Source: Paenibacillus bovis (lineage in GTDB: Bacteria > Bacillota > Bacilli > Paenibacillales > Paenibacillaceae). Taken from it: 64,000 bases of DNA. Position 1 is the stretch's first letter; the number at the start of each line of letters is the position of its first letter. A program made the position numbers and the translations under genes. The stretch spans positions 434,001 to 498,000 of the forward strand of contig NZ_CP013023.1 of NCBI RefSeq assembly GCF_001421015.2, given 5' to 3'. The notes beneath the pieces were generated by a model that was given only the letters and a program-made list of their open reading frames with translations, did not search any database and was not told where the DNA came from. Below are positions 26,780 to 36,075 of this stretch, piece after piece.

Positions 26780-27814
26780 TTACGGATACAATGCACTGTC
26801 CGGGAAAGCATACTTGTTGAGTCCCTTGACCGACAGCAGACGGAAGCCTTCCCGTGTAAAATCCTGTCCGCTGCGGAAGCTCTCATACTCCGGCTTCTGT
26901 GTATAAAAGTCCATGTAATTACTCATATATGGGAAAGTGCGCACCACATCCGAATTGGGCTCGGACGAACTGTAGTGCACCGGTGATATCCCGTAGCCGT
27001 CCAGCGAGAATACGCCAGCTGCCGCTTCGTTCATTTTGAAAAATTGGTTCAGCACGCCATCGGTGCTGGCCTGGTAATCGATCGTACTCACACTGAGCAT
27101 GCGCACTCCCAGCACTCTGCGGTACATCATGCTTTTTTCCATTTTATCTTCAAAATAATCACGATAGGCGCTGGAGATGCCGCTGCCGTTCAGATTGGCA
27201 GGCAGCAGGAAGCTTTCCATCAGATACAGGTCATTCGCGTTCATTTTGGTTTTTAGCCCGTCCGGGTTAAAGTCCGCCTGTTTGGCACTGCTCATGACAT
27301 CTTCGGGATGCCATGCATTAACAAAAGCTGCCATGCTCTGGTCATGCACCGCTGTTAATGCTTCGTTCAGCCGTGCGCGGGATACGCCGTAATCATAACC
27401 GGCATCATCCAGGAAAATACCGTAGACACCGGCAGCTTTCCACAGATTGATCCGCTGCTTGATCGTATCCATGCTGAGGTTGTCCGTCGAATCCGTTACA
27501 CCCAGATCGACGTAGCCAAAGATCTGGATTTTCGGGTTGATTTGCTTGATCCGGGTGATGATCTGTAGTGTGCTATCATGCTGTGCATGCTCTGGCAGTT
27601 CCAGCTTGTCACCCAGCACCAGATAATCGTATTTGGCAAAAATCTGTGCTGCTTCTTCATTTGTGGAGACGTTATTCACCGACTCCGGAATTCCATAATA
27701 GATTAACAATTTGTAGCCCGGGTTACTGTTTGCCAGCGCAGAAGCACTGTTGGTAACAGACATCATCGCCACCAGGGCGAACAAACACAGTGCTATTCGG
27801 CCATATCGTTTCAT
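26780..27814 (-). CDS. secreted GH114-like (endo-galactosaminidase-type) glycosidase
   Basis: A 344-residue secreted protein with a signal peptide at about 1-28 (V-T-N-S-A-S-A-L-A), then a TIM-barrel-like domain. The strand-end motifs Y-D-Y-L-V-L-G-D, I-F-G-Y-V-D-L-G and G-V-Y-G-I-F-L-D-D-A-G-Y-D-Y-G are those of the GH114 / PelA-hydrolase superfamily, whose members cut alpha-1,4-linked galactosamine polymers. The Asp pair in F-L-D-D is the likely catalytic site. It is divergent from the Pel-like operon, which encodes a deacetylase lacking a hydrolase domain, so it may supply that missing activity. The substrate is inferred. Confidence 0.72.
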   Translation of the reverse strand: MKRYGRIALCLFALVAMMSVTNSASALANSNPGYKLLIYYGIPESVNNVSTNEEAAQIFAKYDYLVLGDKLELPEHAQHDSTLQIITRIKQINPKIQIFGYVDLGVTDSTDNLSMDTIKQRINLWKAAGVYGIFLDDAGYDYGVSRARLNEALTAVHDQSMAAFVNAWHPEDVMSSAKQADFNPDGLKTKMNANDLYLMESFLLPANLNGSGISSAYRDYFEDKMEKSMMYRRVLGVRMLSVSTIDYQASTDGVLNQFFKMNEAAAGVFSLDGYGISPVHYSSSEPNSDVVRTFPYMSNYMDFYTQKPEYESFRSGQDFTREGFRLLSVKGLNKYAFPDSALYP

Positions 27815-28099
27815 TGTTGTTGTCTCCTCTCCTATCGTACCGGTATCTGCTGTCTACCTATACCTGCATTATTGCTTTGTACCGATGGATTGGCCGGATA
27901 CAGCCGCACCAGAGATTAGTTCCAAAATAACATGATTTTTGAAAAAGTAAACGAATTTCTTTTCTTTTTTACAAGCCTGTATTCTATCATCAAACAAGCA
28001 ATTATCACTGGTCTTGCAGCAAATTATATCACTAAATTAGCAATTTAAATATTGGCATACTAAATTCGCAAGTAATATTACTGAAATGTAATAAAATAG

Positions 28100-28129
28100 T
28101 TGTCAAATTTACTTAGCTACCATTAAAAT
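28100..28129 (+). promoter_or_regulatory. candidate promoter of the Pel-like operon
   Basis: TTGTCA (28100-28105) and TAAAAT (28124-28129) are separated by 18 bases, about 60 bases before the GTG start at 28191. The rest of the 376-base gap between the divergent genes is AT-rich. I see no c-di-GMP riboswitch in it. Confidence 0.5.
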
Positions 28130-28190
28130 AATGACATCCAGTTATACGTTACATGGACGGATTGGACAAATTATTTTAGGAGGAACATAC

Positions 28191-30371
28191 GTGAATGTGC
28201 TAGTCACAGGAGGCTACGGTTTTATAGGTTCGTTCGTAGCCGAACGGTTTCACAAAGAAGGTCATCAGGTCTTTATTATCGACAATTTGACCTCTGGACG
28301 TAAGGAAAACGTGAACGTCCCCCACAAGTTTTACGAATTAAGTGTAGAAGATGAACGGTGTGAGGAAATTTTCCAGAGTATCAAGCCGGATATCGTGATT
28401 CATCTGGCCGCCCAGGTCGATGTATCGGTATCGATGCGCGAGCCTCGTCAAGATGCGCAGACCAATATCCTCGGTCTCGTCAACATGCTGGAATGTGCCC
28501 ACAAGTACGGCGTCTCCAAATTCCTGTTCGCTTCTTCTGCAGCGGTGTACGGCCCCAATGAACAGGTCCCCCTCAATGAACGGATGAAAACCGAACCGGT
28601 ATCTCCCTATGGAATTAACAAGCTGCTTGGCGAAGTCTATTGCGGCAAATGGAACGACATCTACAAACTGCCTACTCTCGCGTTTCGCTTTGCCAATGTA
28701 TACGGTCCCCGTCAAGGTACAATCGGTGAAGGCGGCGTGGTCTCTATCTATATGCAGCGCATGATGGAAGGACGCGGACTGGATATTTTCGGTGATGGCG
28801 AGCAGACACGTGACTTCATTTATGTGGAAGACGTTGTCGATGGGATCTACCGCGGTGCGATCAGCGATGCGACAGGCGTCTACAATCTGTCGACCAATAC
28901 GGAGACCAGTTTGAATGAACTGATCGGCATTCTGGAACAACTGGAACCGATACAGGACGTCAATTACAAGGAAGAACGTGCAGGTGATATCTACCGCTCC
29001 TCGCTCGATAACACATTGGTCAAAAAGGATCTCGACTGGCTCCCTCTGTATTCTGTACAGGAAGGCATGGAGAAAACATTTGCCTGGTTCCGCGAGAATC
29101 ATAGCAGCAAGCCAAATAGTGGTGCCGCTGCTGCGGACAAATCCGGTTATACCGGCTGGTTCCCTGTTATTCGTCCTTATGCCGAGAATCTGTTGGCTTT
29201 TGTCGTGCTGTTCCTTATCTCGCAGTACGGTAGCAAATGGTCCATCTCTGCGGATATTGATTTCAAGCTGGTGTATATTATTCTGCTCGGTATCGTCTAC
29301 GGTGCCCGCCAGTCGATTCTGTCATCGGTACTCGCATCAGGATTGTTCTTCTATGAAGCACTCTCCAATGGACGGGACTGGCAGACCCTGCTGTATGATC
29401 CGGAAGCATTGTTTATCTTCGCGATCTATCTGTTTTTCGGTATGGTGGTCGGCTTTGTCTCCGACAAGCACAAGCGCGAATCGGTCTCGATTCATAACGA
29501 GCTCGCCGCCGAAAAAGAACGCTATCTGTTCCTCAGCCACATTTACAAAGATACACGCAAGATCAAGGAAGAACTGCAGCGGCAGCTGATCGGCAGTAAA
29601 GACAGCATCGGCCGCATCTATACCATTACCCGCAAGCTGGAAAGCTTCGAATCCGAAGAAGTCATCACTGCCTCGATTGATGTGCTGGAGAACCTCCTGG
29701 ATACCCGCCATATCTCGATTTACTCTGTGAATGAAACCAACCATATGCGTCTGCTGGTTCAATCCAAAAACAGCGGCTTTATGCTGCCCAAAACGATTCG
29801 TCTGGACGAACATCCTTATTTCCGTGAAGCGATCGAGAGCAAGACCATGTTCGTGAACAAAACAATGACTCCGGAAGTGCCGATGTATATTACCCCCGTA
29901 ATCCACAATCAACAGGTTATTGCGCTCGTTTCTTTGCATGAGCCTTCCTTTGAGAGTCTGAATATGAATTACGAAAATATGCTCAAAGTCAGCGTGGATA
30001 TGATCTCTTCTTCCCTGGCACGTGCATTCCAGTACGAAGGAGCCACCCGCCAGCACCGGTATATCGACGATCTGCCTGTACTGAATGAGTCGGCGTTCCG
30101 CCAGATCCTGCGCGCTCGTGAAGAAGCGTATCGGATGCATGGCAGTGATTATACGCTGCTGAATCTGGATGAAAAAGGACGCAGTCTGCCGGATCTCGCT
30201 CATCTCGTCGACAGCGTCAAGCGTGATTCCGATCATCTCGGCATGATCAATGGACATCCTGTACTGCTGCTGTCCAATGCCAATCATGAAGAAGCACTGC
30301 TCGTGATCAACCGTCTGCATCTTCACAGCGTCAGTGCCCATGTACTGCAGGAGGAGATCGCCTATGCTTAG
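28191..30371 (+). CDS. pelD: SDR epimerase - PelD fusion (c-di-GMP receptor)
   Basis: A 726-residue protein joining two functions. Residues ~1-305 are a UDP-sugar 4-epimerase-like extended SDR (T-G-G-Y-G-F-I-G nucleotide loop, S-S-A-A-V-Y-G, catalytic Y-G-I-N-K), probably making UDP-GalNAc for the polymer. Four membrane helices follow at ~330-423, a GAF domain at ~470-616 and a short degenerate GGDEF domain at ~631-726, the PelD layout. The active-site motif is lost (N-G-H-P-V at 687-691), but an RxxD inhibitory site survives (R678-D681) at the standard 5-residue spacing, so it should bind c-di-GMP and switch on polymer synthesis. The GTG at 28191 has AGGAGG 7 bases upstream. Confidence 0.88.
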   Translation: MNVLVTGGYGFIGSFVAERFHKEGHQVFIIDNLTSGRKENVNVPHKFYELSVEDERCEEIFQSIKPDIVIHLAAQVDVSVSMREPRQDAQTNILGLVNMLECAHKYGVSKFLFASSAAVYGPNEQVPLNERMKTEPVSPYGINKLLGEVYCGKWNDIYKLPTLAFRFANVYGPRQGTIGEGGVVSIYMQRMMEGRGLDIFGDGEQTRDFIYVEDVVDGIYRGAISDATGVYNLSTNTETSLNELIGILEQLEPIQDVNYKEERAGDIYRSSLDNTLVKKDLDWLPLYSVQEGMEKTFAWFRENHSSKPNSGAAAADKSGYTGWFPVIRPYAENLLAFVVLFLISQYGSKWSISADIDFKLVYIILLGIVYGARQSILSSVLASGLFFYEALSNGRDWQTLLYDPEALFIFAIYLFFGMVVGFVSDKHKRESVSIHNELAAEKERYLFLSHIYKDTRKIKEELQRQLIGSKDSIGRIYTITRKLESFESEEVITASIDVLENLLDTRHISIYSVNETNHMRLLVQSKNSGFMLPKTIRLDEHPYFREAIESKTMFVNKTMTPEVPMYITPVIHNQQVIALVSLHEPSFESLNMNYENMLKVSVDMISSSLARAFQYEGATRQHRYIDDLPVLNESAFRQILRAREEAYRMHGSDYTLLNLDEKGRSLPDLAHLVDSVKRDSDHLGMINGHPVLLLSNANHEEALLVINRLHLHSVSAHVLQEEIAYA

Positions 30372-31263
30372 TCTCCTGCTGCTGTATTACGTACTAGCAG
30401 CGGTATACAGCGTACTGCGCTGGAAATACCGCGACCGCTGCGGAGAAGATACAGCCGGAGCGATTACGCTGGTCGTTCTGCTGCCTTTATTTGGCCTGTT
30501 TATCTCGCTGCTGCGGGATGGGCTGCGCTCCGGCTATCTGCGTCTGTCCCGCTCCACCGGACATCTGACCGATGAAGTGGCGGACGATCAGCCAGTACGT
30601 GTATTCCGTACACTCGACGTGCGCAAAGAAAGCAATCTGGTTCCTCTGGAAGAAGCGCTGCTCGTCAATGACCATACCAGCCGCCGCCGGCTGATGCTGG
30701 ACTTCCTCAAAGATGATCCCGGTGCGATGATGCCGCTGCTCGAACAGGCGGTCAGCAACGAAGATACCGAGACTTCCCATTACGCGGTAACGGCTGTCGT
30801 GGAGATCAAGCGCAAACTGACCCTTTCGATCCAGCATTATTCGGTTCGTTATGAACAGGGGGATCGCTCGGTCGCCATGCTGGGTGAATATGCGGAAGCG
30901 ATCCGCCAGTATATGCACAGCGGATTTATGGACCGTCCTACCCGCCGCACCTATCTGTCCACCTACGCCCGTCTGCTCGGTGAACTGATCGAGGCAGGCG
31001 GCGGAGATGAACAGGTATTCAATGCCAAGATCCATAGCGAGATGGAGCTGGAACGCCCCGATCTCGCCCTTCAGTATGAACAGAAATTCCGTGAAGCACA
31101 TACCGACAGCGAACAGCCGTATCTGACCGCGCTGCAGCTGTATTATGACCTGCAGATGAAAGAAGCTTTTTTCCAGACCCTGCAGGCACTCAAGCAATCC
31201 AATATCAAAGTATCCAATACGGGCCTGAATGTTATTCGATACTGGTCGGAAAAAGGTGCGTAA
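30364..31263 (+). CDS. pelE: PelE-like membrane/TPR protein
   Basis: A 299-residue protein with two N-terminal hydrophobic helices (about 2-18 and 30-50) followed by a helical, TPR-like cytoplasmic region, the architecture of PelE, which in Pseudomonas and Bacillus cereus bridges PelD to the glycosyltransferase. The ATG at 30364 is chosen because AGGAG lies just before it and it overlaps the PelD stop by 8 bases; an upstream ATG at 30334 lies inside the PelD gene. Sequence recognition is weak; the call rests on topology, size and position. Confidence 0.75.
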   Translation: MLSLLLLYYVLAAVYSVLRWKYRDRCGEDTAGAITLVVLLPLFGLFISLLRDGLRSGYLRLSRSTGHLTDEVADDQPVRVFRTLDVRKESNLVPLEEALLVNDHTSRRRLMLDFLKDDPGAMMPLLEQAVSNEDTETSHYAVTAVVEIKRKLTLSIQHYSVRYEQGDRSVAMLGEYAEAIRQYMHSGFMDRPTRRTYLSTYARLLGELIEAGGGDEQVFNAKIHSEMELERPDLALQYEQKFREAHTDSEQPYLTALQLYYDLQMKEAFFQTLQALKQSNIKVSNTGLNVIRYWSEKGA

Positions 31264-31266
31264 CCC

Positions 31267-33120
31267 ATGAAATTCTCATTTAAATTAACCACGCAGGTCT
31301 ACGCCATGCTGGCTTTTATGCTGGTCATGGCGCTGATCATCCAGGCTTCGCGTTCCGATGCCATTCTCCATATGAAAGGCAATCAGAACCATATCCAGGA
31401 CATTTCCGGGATCAAGCAGACCAATGCACTCACGCCGGAGCAGACGACGGCGCTGCAGGGAGAACGACAGCTGCTGCTTTTGTTCAATCCCAAAGACAGT
31501 GCCAGTGTCAAAATCAAAAACAATGCCGAGCATATGCTGAACTATATGAAAATCCGCTTCGATGCGATCGATGTCAGCGCCATGCCGACCGATATAACAG
31601 CCTACGACGGCGTCATCCTGACGCTGTCCAGTCTGTCCCAGCTGCCAAGTACCGGCTGGATCGACAGTTATGTACAAAATGGCGGCAGCCTGCTGTTCAC
31701 TTCCATGCCCCAGATCGATCAGGCGTTGTATCAGAATTACCGCAAAATGGGCATTATCGAGCTGGGTGGCTATCTGACGTCTACCGGGCTGGAAATGAAA
31801 AGCAATGTGCTGCTCCATAACAAGGATGCCAAATATTCGCCGGAACTGATCCAGAACGGCTCGATCCGTGTACGTCTGGGCAGTGACAGCATCGTTCATG
31901 CTACCAGTGACGAGAACGTTCCACTGCTATGGGAGACGCCTTATGGCAAAGGCAAATTCGTTGTGTTCAACGGATCGATGTTCCAGGAAAAGACCAGCCG
32001 CGGCGTACTGTCCGGGGCGATCAGCCTGATGCTGCCGGATACCATCTATCCGGTGCTCAATGTGGAATTGATGTATATTGACGACTTCCCGGCACCGATT
32101 CCGGCAGGCACCAATGACAAGGTCTATCAGGAATACCACCGTAACACTTCCCGTTTTTATAAAGATATCTGGTGGCCGGATATGCTAAAAATCGCTGCCG
32201 AGCATAATCTGAAATATACCGGCGTCGTCATCCAGACATACAACAACCAGGTCAAACCGCCATTCGGCGCGCCTACCGATGCAGACGGTCTTAACCTGAC
32301 GCTGTTCGGACGCGAGCTGATCAAGCAGGGCGGAGAAATTGGTGTGCATGGATACAATCACCAGTCGCTGACCACGAATGAACGGATTGCAGGCAGCTTT
32401 GGCTATAACGCCTGGCCGGACCGCAAGAGCATGTCCGAATCAATCACCAGCGTACTGAACTTTATCCATCAGTCTTTTGTAAATTACAAAGTGATGACCT
32501 ACGTGCCGCCATCCAATGCACTCGACGCCGATGGACGGGCAGCGCTGAAGAGCAGCTGGCCGGATCTGAAAAGCATCTCCTCCGTCTACAGTGAAGATCC
32601 GGAGAACCGCTCTTATGTGCAGGAATTCGAGATTGCCGATGACGGTATTGCCGAGCTGCCGCGTATTTCGTCCGGCTTTATGAAGGATGAATTCAATGAC
32701 TGGGCAACGGCCAATGCCGTGACTTCACTCGGTGTATTCTCCCACTTTGTCCATCCGGATGATATTCTCGATCCGGACCGCAGTCACTCCTACAACTGGG
32801 AGCAGATGCGCGACATGTTCGAGAAATATATCAGCCAATCGGTGCAGCAATATAGCTGGCTGCGTCCGATGACCGCTTCCCAGGCAGCGGTTGAGCTGCA
32901 AAAGTACCAGATCAGCGAACCGCACTTTGTGCACAAGGATAACGAAATTGACGGGTATATCAATCATTTCCCGGAAGGTTCCCTCTTCTATGTACTACGT
33001 ACCGACCGGCCAATCACGACCCAGGAGAACTGCAAAGTGACCCGAATTGACAGCGGGTCGTATCTGGTGGAAGTGACTCAGGATCAATTCAGGATCGGTT
33101 TGGGGGACAAGAAACAATGA
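31267..33120 (+). CDS. PelA-type deacetylase, DUF2194 family
   Basis: A 617-residue membrane-anchored protein with an N-terminal helix (about 9-26). It then has a long extracellular region (~60-250) and a carbohydrate-esterase-4-like deacetylase domain. The metal triad appears as Y-I-D-D-F-P (near 272) and G-V-H-G-Y-N-H (near 356). It corresponds to PelA_DA of Gram-positive Pel operons, which partly deacetylates the exported GalNAc-containing polymer, making it cationic. The hydrolase domain of Gram-negative PelA is absent. It starts 3 bases after the PelE stop and overlaps PelF by 4 bases. Confidence 0.85.
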   Translation: MKFSFKLTTQVYAMLAFMLVMALIIQASRSDAILHMKGNQNHIQDISGIKQTNALTPEQTTALQGERQLLLLFNPKDSASVKIKNNAEHMLNYMKIRFDAIDVSAMPTDITAYDGVILTLSSLSQLPSTGWIDSYVQNGGSLLFTSMPQIDQALYQNYRKMGIIELGGYLTSTGLEMKSNVLLHNKDAKYSPELIQNGSIRVRLGSDSIVHATSDENVPLLWETPYGKGKFVVFNGSMFQEKTSRGVLSGAISLMLPDTIYPVLNVELMYIDDFPAPIPAGTNDKVYQEYHRNTSRFYKDIWWPDMLKIAAEHNLKYTGVVIQTYNNQVKPPFGAPTDADGLNLTLFGRELIKQGGEIGVHGYNHQSLTTNERIAGSFGYNAWPDRKSMSESITSVLNFIHQSFVNYKVMTYVPPSNALDADGRAALKSSWPDLKSISSVYSEDPENRSYVQEFEIADDGIAELPRISSGFMKDEFNDWATANAVTSLGVFSHFVHPDDILDPDRSHSYNWEQMRDMFEKYISQSVQQYSWLRPMTASQAAVELQKYQISEPHFVHKDNEIDGYINHFPEGSLFYVLRTDRPITTQENCKVTRIDSGSYLVEVTQDQFRIGLGDKKQ

Positions 33121-34556
33121 GAATCTGTATTGTAGCGGAAGGGTCGTACCCTTATGTGACCGGCGGGGTGTCCAGCTGGATTCATTCCCTGGCCCGCAAT
33201 ATGCCGGAGCATGAGTTTGTGATCTATGCGATCGCCGCGGAACGCAAGCAAAAAGGGCAGTTCAAATATACACTGCCCGACAATATTGTCGAAGTACAGG
33301 AGATTTTCCTGGATGAATATATGCAGCTGGAAGGCGAATGGGGACATCACCTCCGTCTCACGCCGGAGCAGCGCCAATCGATCAAAACACTGATTTCCGG
33401 TGAAGGCGATCTGGACTGGAGCCGGATTTTCAGCGTGCTCTGTGATCCCAAGCTGAGCAATGCCGCCAATTTTCTTATGAGCCGTGATTTCTTTGATATT
33501 ATGAGCCAGCTATGTGAAGAGAAGTACGAGCAGCTTCCTTTTACAGAAATGTTCTGGACAGTACGCTCGATGGTACTGCCGCTGCTGCTGACGGTGCAAA
33601 AGCCGCTGCCGCAGGCGGATCTGTATCATGCTGTATCTACCGGTTATGCCGGCGTACTCGCCAGCCTCGCCAAGTATCTGTATGGCAAACCGGTGATGCT
33701 GACCGAACACGGTATCTATTCGCGTGAACGGGAAGAAGAGATTATCAAGGCCGACTGGGTCGATGGATATTTCAAAGATATCTGGATTCGTTACTTCTAT
33801 ACCCTGTCCACCTGCGCGTACCAGTATGCGGATGAAGTCATTACCCTGTTCAACCGCAATCGGGAAATCCAGATCGAACTGGGCTGTGAAGCGGACAAAA
33901 TCCGTATTATCCCGAACGGGGTGACAGCAGAGGATTACGAGAATCTGCAGGCCAAGGCTCCGGGTGAACCCATCTATATCGGCGGTGTAGTCCGTGTCGT
34001 GCCGATCAAGGATATCAAAACGATGATTCAGAGCTTCAATGTGATCAAGCGGCAGGTGCCGGAAGCCAAGTTCTTCATTATGGGACCGTATGAGGAAGAT
34101 CCGGAATACTACGAAGAATGCCGCCTGATGGTCGAGCTGCTGCAGGTCGAGGATGTCATCTTCACCGGCAGTATCAACGTCAGGGAATATATCGGACAAA
34201 TGGATATCCTGCTGCTGACCAGTATCAGTGAAGGCCAGCCGCTGGCTGTGCTGGAAGGTCTGGCTGCCGGCAAGCCGATGGTTACCACCGATGTCGGCAG
34301 CTGCAAAGAACTGATCTATGGCAATAACGACGAGTTCGGGCCAGCAGGCAGCGTGGTACCGGTTATGAGCTATGAACGGATCGGGGAAGAAGTCATCCAG
34401 CTGTGCCGAAGCGAAGAACTGCGCCAGCGGATGGGCGAGAACGGCCGGAATCGTGTGCGTTCGCTGTACACCAATCACAACTTTATTACCGGTTATCAGA
34501 ATTTGTATCAAACATGTGGAGGGCTTAACGGATGGCCGGTATCGGTTTCGAACTAA
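33117..34556 (+). CDS. pelF: Pel polymerase glycosyltransferase PelF
   Basis: A 479-residue cytoplasmic GT-B glycosyltransferase of family GT4 that polymerises the exopolysaccharide from UDP-sugars. The PelF-typical start V-A-E-G-S-Y-P-Y-V-T-G-G-V-S-S-W is clear. The C-terminal half has S-E-G-Q-P-L-A-V-L-E-G-L-A-A-G, containing the E-x7-E nucleotide-sugar motif near 378. It overlaps the preceding gene by 4 bases (ATGA) and the next by 25, so all three are tightly coupled. Confidence 0.93.
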   Translation: MRICIVAEGSYPYVTGGVSSWIHSLARNMPEHEFVIYAIAAERKQKGQFKYTLPDNIVEVQEIFLDEYMQLEGEWGHHLRLTPEQRQSIKTLISGEGDLDWSRIFSVLCDPKLSNAANFLMSRDFFDIMSQLCEEKYEQLPFTEMFWTVRSMVLPLLLTVQKPLPQADLYHAVSTGYAGVLASLAKYLYGKPVMLTEHGIYSREREEEIIKADWVDGYFKDIWIRYFYTLSTCAYQYADEVITLFNRNREIQIELGCEADKIRIIPNGVTAEDYENLQAKAPGEPIYIGGVVRVVPIKDIKTMIQSFNVIKRQVPEAKFFIMGPYEEDPEYYEECRLMVELLQVEDVIFTGSINVREYIGQMDILLLTSISEGQPLAVLEGLAAGKPMVTTDVGSCKELIYGNNDEFGPAGSVVPVMSYERIGEEVIQLCRSEELRQRMGENGRNRVRSLYTNHNFITGYQNLYQTCGGLNGWPVSVSN

Positions 34557-35953
34557 AAAAATTATTTGATAAAAGCGGACTGGTCAACAAGGCCAAAGCC
34601 TATACGTATTCATCTCTGATCACGATCGGTCCGATGCTGCTCTGTATCGTGATGGTTGGCGTATTCAACCGGATGCTGCGCGGAGCAGGCACGGATTATC
34701 TGAATGTCGAGCTGTTTCAGAGCTGCGTTATTTATGCGTTTATTTTCTCTTATATTGTCAGCAGTCTGATGACGATGTATCTGACACGGGTCAGTTCGGA
34801 CTTTCTGAATGAGGGCTATCACAATGCCCTGCTGCCGTCACTGTATGGCAGTATCCAGATCAGTCTGGTATTCGGCGGCATCCCGGCTCTCGTGTTCCTG
34901 GTGTTCGCGGAGCTGCCGCTGTCGATCAAAGTAGGATTGTTCCTGCTGTATATGCTGCTGGTGATGATCTGGAATCAGGTAGTCTATGTATCCGCGATGA
35001 AGAATTACAAGCGTATCGTACTGGCCTTTTCCAGCGGTGCGGCGGTCTCGATTATCGTGCTGGCAATCATTCTCTATCTGACGCCACTGCGTACTGCTTC
35101 ATCGGCGCTATTCGCTTTTGACGGTGGATTCCTGATTACCTGCGTCATGCTGATGATTCAGATTGAGCGTTATTTCAAGCCCGGCAAAACGGTATCGAAC
35201 TTTTCTTTTCTCGCTTTTCTGCGCCGTTATCCGTCGCTGATCGCGATTGGACTGCTGAACTCGGTCGGACTGTTCGCCCATCAGTTTGTACAATGGGCAG
35301 GACCAGCGGGTGTGCAGGTGAGCGGCGCCTTTCTGATGGCACCGCAGTACGATGTAGCGGTGTTCTGTGCATTTTTGTCGGCGGTACCGACACTAATCGT
35401 ATTCGTTGTCTCACTGGAGACGAGCTTCTATCCCAAGTTCCGCAATTATTATGACTTTATCCTCTCCAAAGGCTCGATTCTGGATATTAACCGTGCCCGC
35501 AACGAGATGTATCAGGTGCTGGGACAGCAGTTTACGCTGATTATGGGTATCCAGATGATCTTCTCAATTATCTCGATTGCAATCGGTATCCGCTTCCTGC
35601 CGTTGATCGGATTTACATCGACCCAGGTGGATCTATTCAATATTCTCGTGATCGGATATTTTGCCTACATTATCTATAATGTGCTGGCACTGGTACTGCT
35701 TTATTTTGATGATCGCAAAGGGGTATTGTGGCTGGCGATTGCTTTTCTGGCCATGAACACACTTTTTACGGTAATCTCCCTCTGGGCGAATGATCAGGGC
35801 TTCTCGTTCTTCGCCGCTTCTTTTGTTACGCTGATCGCTGCACTGGCGCGGATTGTGTATGTATTGAACCATATCAACTACTACACGTTCAGTGCGCAGC
35901 CGCTTGTAGCGCGCAAAACGGAGAACCGCTTTGGCCCGCTGCTGAAGCGCTGA
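34532..35953 (+). CDS. pelG: Pel polysaccharide export protein PelG
   Basis: A 473-residue polytopic membrane protein with about 12 helices, of the MOP/Wzx-like flippase group, that moves the growing Pel polymer across the membrane together with PelD, PelE and PelF. The N-terminal M-A-G-I-G-F-E-L-K-K-L-F-D-K is diagnostic of PelG. The ATG has TGGAGGG upstream and lies inside the end of pelF. A 122-base gap without terminator separates it from the first CotH gene, so read-through is likely. Confidence 0.93.
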   Translation: MAGIGFELKKLFDKSGLVNKAKAYTYSSLITIGPMLLCIVMVGVFNRMLRGAGTDYLNVELFQSCVIYAFIFSYIVSSLMTMYLTRVSSDFLNEGYHNALLPSLYGSIQISLVFGGIPALVFLVFAELPLSIKVGLFLLYMLLVMIWNQVVYVSAMKNYKRIVLAFSSGAAVSIIVLAIILYLTPLRTASSALFAFDGGFLITCVMLMIQIERYFKPGKTVSNFSFLAFLRRYPSLIAIGLLNSVGLFAHQFVQWAGPAGVQVSGAFLMAPQYDVAVFCAFLSAVPTLIVFVVSLETSFYPKFRNYYDFILSKGSILDINRARNEMYQVLGQQFTLIMGIQMIFSIISIAIGIRFLPLIGFTSTQVDLFNILVIGYFAYIIYNVLALVLLYFDDRKGVLWLAIAFLAMNTLFTVISLWANDQGFSFFAASFVTLIAALARIVYVLNHINYYTFSAQPLVARKTENRFGPLLKR

Positions 35954-36075
35954 TTGCTCCTGCATGACCCTTTACTATTTTACCGGCAAGTCCAAGATAC
36001 ACGATTATGCCGAATCGTCCGGAACGCTCTTGTTCATGACGGTCCGGTACTGGAATGAGAAGATCGGAGGCAGTT

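Noticed and set aside
27815..28190. c-di-GMP riboswitch in front of the Pel-like operon
   Set aside because: The conserved GEMM core was not found; control is more likely at the protein level through the PelD domain.
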